DNA from: Vibrio maerlii
GTDB taxonomy: Bacteria; Pseudomonadota; Gammaproteobacteria; Enterobacterales; Vibrionaceae
Length of the DNA: 64,000 nucleotides
NCBI RefSeq assembly: GCF_003415655.1
Contig: NZ_QRHC01000007.1
Coordinates: 62,001 to 126,000 of the forward strand
Direction: 5' to 3'
Made by a program: the position numbers and the translations under genes. Below are positions 62,313 to 64,000 of the stretch, piece after piece (the stretch's first letter is position 1; every line of letters begins with the position of its first letter). Under the pieces are notes generated by a model. It did not search any database, was not told the DNA's origin, and saw only the letters and a program-made list of their open reading frames with translations.

Positions 62313-63625
62313 ACTTTACTTCCTTTTTTGTATACTAAGTTACCGCACAAATAGGTGCGTTCAATAATGCGATCATCGCTCAGAGTTGTGATGGCGAAGA
62401 GTTGTTCACGCAGGCTTTTACAGCGAAGTAATCGCTGCTGCAGCATGGGTGATGCCATAAAATTCAGTTCGACAAAATCGGCTTCACTGCCAGGATTTAG
62501 ATTGCCGACAAGATGATCGAGTCCCATGGCCTTTGCTGCCCCTTGGGTACATAAATAAAGAGATTCAAATGGGTCTAAGCTGCTGTTTTGCAGCTGACAG
62601 ATTTTGTAAGCGTCGGCTTGATTGGCAAATAGGCTCAAGCTCGTGCCCGCGCCCACGTCGCTGGCGATGGACACGTCTATTCCTTCTGTTTTGGCTCTAT
62701 CGTAATTAAACAGACCACTGCCCAAGAAAAGGTTTGAAGATGGGCAAAAGCTGATACTCGCTCCAGAAGTACTCAGTGCTCGGTATTCTCTATCGTTAAG
62801 GTGGATCGCATGACCAAACAAGGCTCGATCGCGCACCAAGTCATTTGCTTCGTAAACCCCTAAGTAATCAGGGTGCTCAGGATAAAGCTCCTTTATCCAC
62901 TCGACTTCACCTAGGTTTTCGCTAAGGTGCGTTTGAATAAAGGTGTCTGGATGTTCGTTGGCGAGCTTGCCAGCCATAGCCAATTGTTGCGGTGTACTGG
63001 TTGGCGCAAATCGAGGGGTGATGGCATAGCTGGCACGGCCATTGTTATGCCACTTTTCTATCAATGCTTTACTGTCTCTATAGCCCTGTTCTGGGGAATC
63101 TTGTAGCGCTTCAGGACAGAATCTATCCATCATCACTTTGCCACAAATCATGCGTGCGTTAATGGCTTCTGCAGCACTAAAGAATGCATCAACAGATTGA
63201 GGGTGGACAGTGGCGAATACACTGGCAGTGGTGGTGCCATGTTCCATCAATTGACCCAAGAAAAACTCAGCTTGCGCGTTGGCGTAGGCTTGGTTTTCAA
63301 ACTGCATTTCAGTCGGGAAGGTGTACTCATTGAGCCAATCAAGCAATTGTTTACCAAAGCTGGCAATCATCTCTACTTGAGGGAAATGAACATGGCTGTC
63401 TATCATTCCTGGAATCAGCAGCCCTTTGTGCAGTTCGACACCGCCATAGTTCAGTAGCTGCTGGTTTGCGGGCAGTTTAAAGAAGTCTTGAGCTTCTCCT
63501 AAGTGGGTGATTTTTCCATTTTCAGTCACCAGCACACCATCGCTAAAATACTGATAGTTATCGGCTGGAGAAGACGTTGTTTTTGGAAAGTGGAGGATAC
63601 TGCCTCGGTGAACTTGTCTTGGCAT
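62258..63625 (-). CDS. guaD: Guanine deaminase
   Basis: The 455-aa amidohydrolase has HxH in GMIDSHVHFPQ (78/80), His in TFIQTHLSENLGEV, His in ALFGHAIHL and Asp in IASDVGAGTSLS; the FCPSSNLFLGSG segment is typical. It converts guanine to xanthine. The gene begins 1 bp after uraH, with AGGAAG before the ATG. The C-terminus runs about 20 residues past the usual end and into the puuD start region. Confidence 0.93.
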   Translation of the reverse strand: MPRQVHRGSILHFPKTTSSPADNYQYFSDGVLVTENGKITHLGEAQDFFKLPANQQLLNYGGVELHKGLLIPGMIDSHVHFPQVEMIASFGKQLLDWLNEYTFPTEMQFENQAYANAQAEFFLGQLMEHGTTTASVFATVHPQSVDAFFSAAEAINARMICGKVMMDRFCPEALQDSPEQGYRDSKALIEKWHNNGRASYAITPRFAPTSTPQQLAMAGKLANEHPDTFIQTHLSENLGEVEWIKELYPEHPDYLGVYEANDLVRDRALFGHAIHLNDREYRALSTSGASISFCPSSNLFLGSGLFNYDRAKTEGIDVSIASDVGAGTSLSLFANQADAYKICQLQNSSLDPFESLYLCTQGAAKAMGLDHLVGNLNPGSEADFVELNFMASPMLQQRLLRCKSLREQLFAITTLSDDRIIERTYLCGNLVYKKGSKVCGLNSTNGLRYLSNGSM

Positions 63626-63626
63626 A

Positions 63627-63962
63627 TTAACTTCCTCGATACGTGGTGTAGGAGTGCGCAGACATCAGCACCGGAACGTGGTAATGCCGTTCGTCTGATG
63701 CTCGAAAGTGCACGTCGATGAACGGGAAAAACACGGTGCCAAAGCTTTGCTGGCAGTAATCCTCGCTGTTAAATCTGAGCGAGTAATCACCTCCTAACTC
63801 TATTTCTTGGTCAAATGCAGCGCGGCCGTCCTCATCTGTTACCGCTGTTGCGATAGGCCTTGTTCCGTGCATTAAATCGTTCGTCAAATAGAGTGAAACT
63901 GAAATGCCCCTTGCCGGCACCCCAAGGGTTGTGTCTAGAACGTGGCAACTGAGTGTGCTCAT
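63627..63962 (-). CDS. uraH: 5-hydroxyisourate hydrolase (transthyretin-like)
   Basis: The 111-aa protein has LSCHVLDTTLGVPARG with the N-terminal catalytic His, HYHVPVLMSAHSYTTYRGS with the second His, and the diagnostic C-terminal YRGS. It opens 5-hydroxyisourate from PuuD to OHCU. Its ATG overlaps the stop of the upstream gene (ATGA). No signal peptide is seen. Confidence 0.95.
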   Translation of the reverse strand: MSTLSCHVLDTTLGVPARGISVSLYLTNDLMHGTRPIATAVTDEDGRAAFDQEIELGGDYSLRFNSEDYCQQSFGTVFFPFIDVHFRASDERHYHVPVLMSAHSYTTYRGS

Positions 63963-64000
63963 ACGTAGGCCTCCATGCGTATTGAACTGATCGCGCGCTG
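63959..64000 (-). CDS. 3' end of probable OHCU decarboxylase (partial)
   Basis: The last 13 codons (QRAISSIRMEAYV) run into the window edge and end in a TGA that overlaps the uraH ATG. UraD enzymes often end in a similar I-x-x-I-R-hydrophobic pattern and sit next to uraH, so the identity is inferred from context. Confidence 0.45.
   Translation of the reverse strand, partial: QRAISSIRMEAYV

Overview
The window looks like a piece of a marine Vibrionaceae chromosome. It is moderately AT-rich and carries DUF2860 outer-membrane proteins, an OMPLA phospholipase, DUF1254/DUF1214 proteins, a GrxB-type glutaredoxin and GGDEF/EAL proteins. The genus is inferred from protein character and was not tested. 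I see no rRNA, tRNA or CRISPR array.

Region 1 (1-23.2 kb) is an envelope and signalling block. It holds a tandem-VFT/PAS/HisKA_3 sensor kinase (cut by the window edge), a NarL-type response regulator, two tandem DUF1254/DUF1214 proteins, a DUF3302-HlyD pair, a LysR regulator, a diguanylate cyclase with a CX2CX2CX3C tail, a degenerate EAL protein, several outer-membrane barrels, phospholipase A1, a patatin lipoprotein and an HdeD-like membrane protein followed by its own decayed copy. A dyad close to CTAGTA-N4-TACNAG recurs 50-115 nt upstream of many of these genes, which suggests one shared regulon. A degenerate IS3-family element (21767-23009) closes the block.

Region 2 (23.6-27.2 kb) holds a two-gene unit for a calcium-repeat lipoprotein and a beta-helix surface protein, plus a small unknown gene.

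Region 3 (27.3-49.0 kb) is a carbohydrate locus whose core resembles the Bacillus subtilis gmu (glucomannan) operon: Lac-family PTS IIB/IIC/IIA, GH1 phospho-glycosidases, ROK kinases, GntR-UTRA regulators and a secreted GH26 mannanase. It also has an intracellular S1 sulfatase with an anaerobic-type sulfatase maturase, a TauE/SafE exporter, an aldo-keto reductase, a GH125 alpha-mannosidase, a NodB-fold protein without catalytic residues, a second IIC and a LacI regulator. I infer that it imports and phosphorylates (sulfated) beta-manno/gluco-oligosaccharides by PTS and removes sulfate inside the cell. Shared palindromes upstream of the separate operons tie them to the GntR pair, and a second palindrome ties LacI to the exporter.

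Region 4 (49.2-53.6 kb) has ordinary housekeeping or stress genes: GrxB, an MBL-fold hydrolase with a divergent LysR, and a flavodoxin-fold quinone reductase with a divergent LysR.

Region 5 (53.8-64 kb) is a purine and nucleobase catabolism region. It has a GuaD-like CDA-fold deaminase, two isopenicillin-N-synthase-like Fe(II)/2OG oxygenases, an NMT1-type ABC importer, an 8-oxoguanine-deaminase-like amidohydrolase, then guanine deaminase, PuuD urate hydroxylase with a cytochrome c tail, 5-hydroxyisourate hydrolase and the last codons of a probable OHCU decarboxylase.
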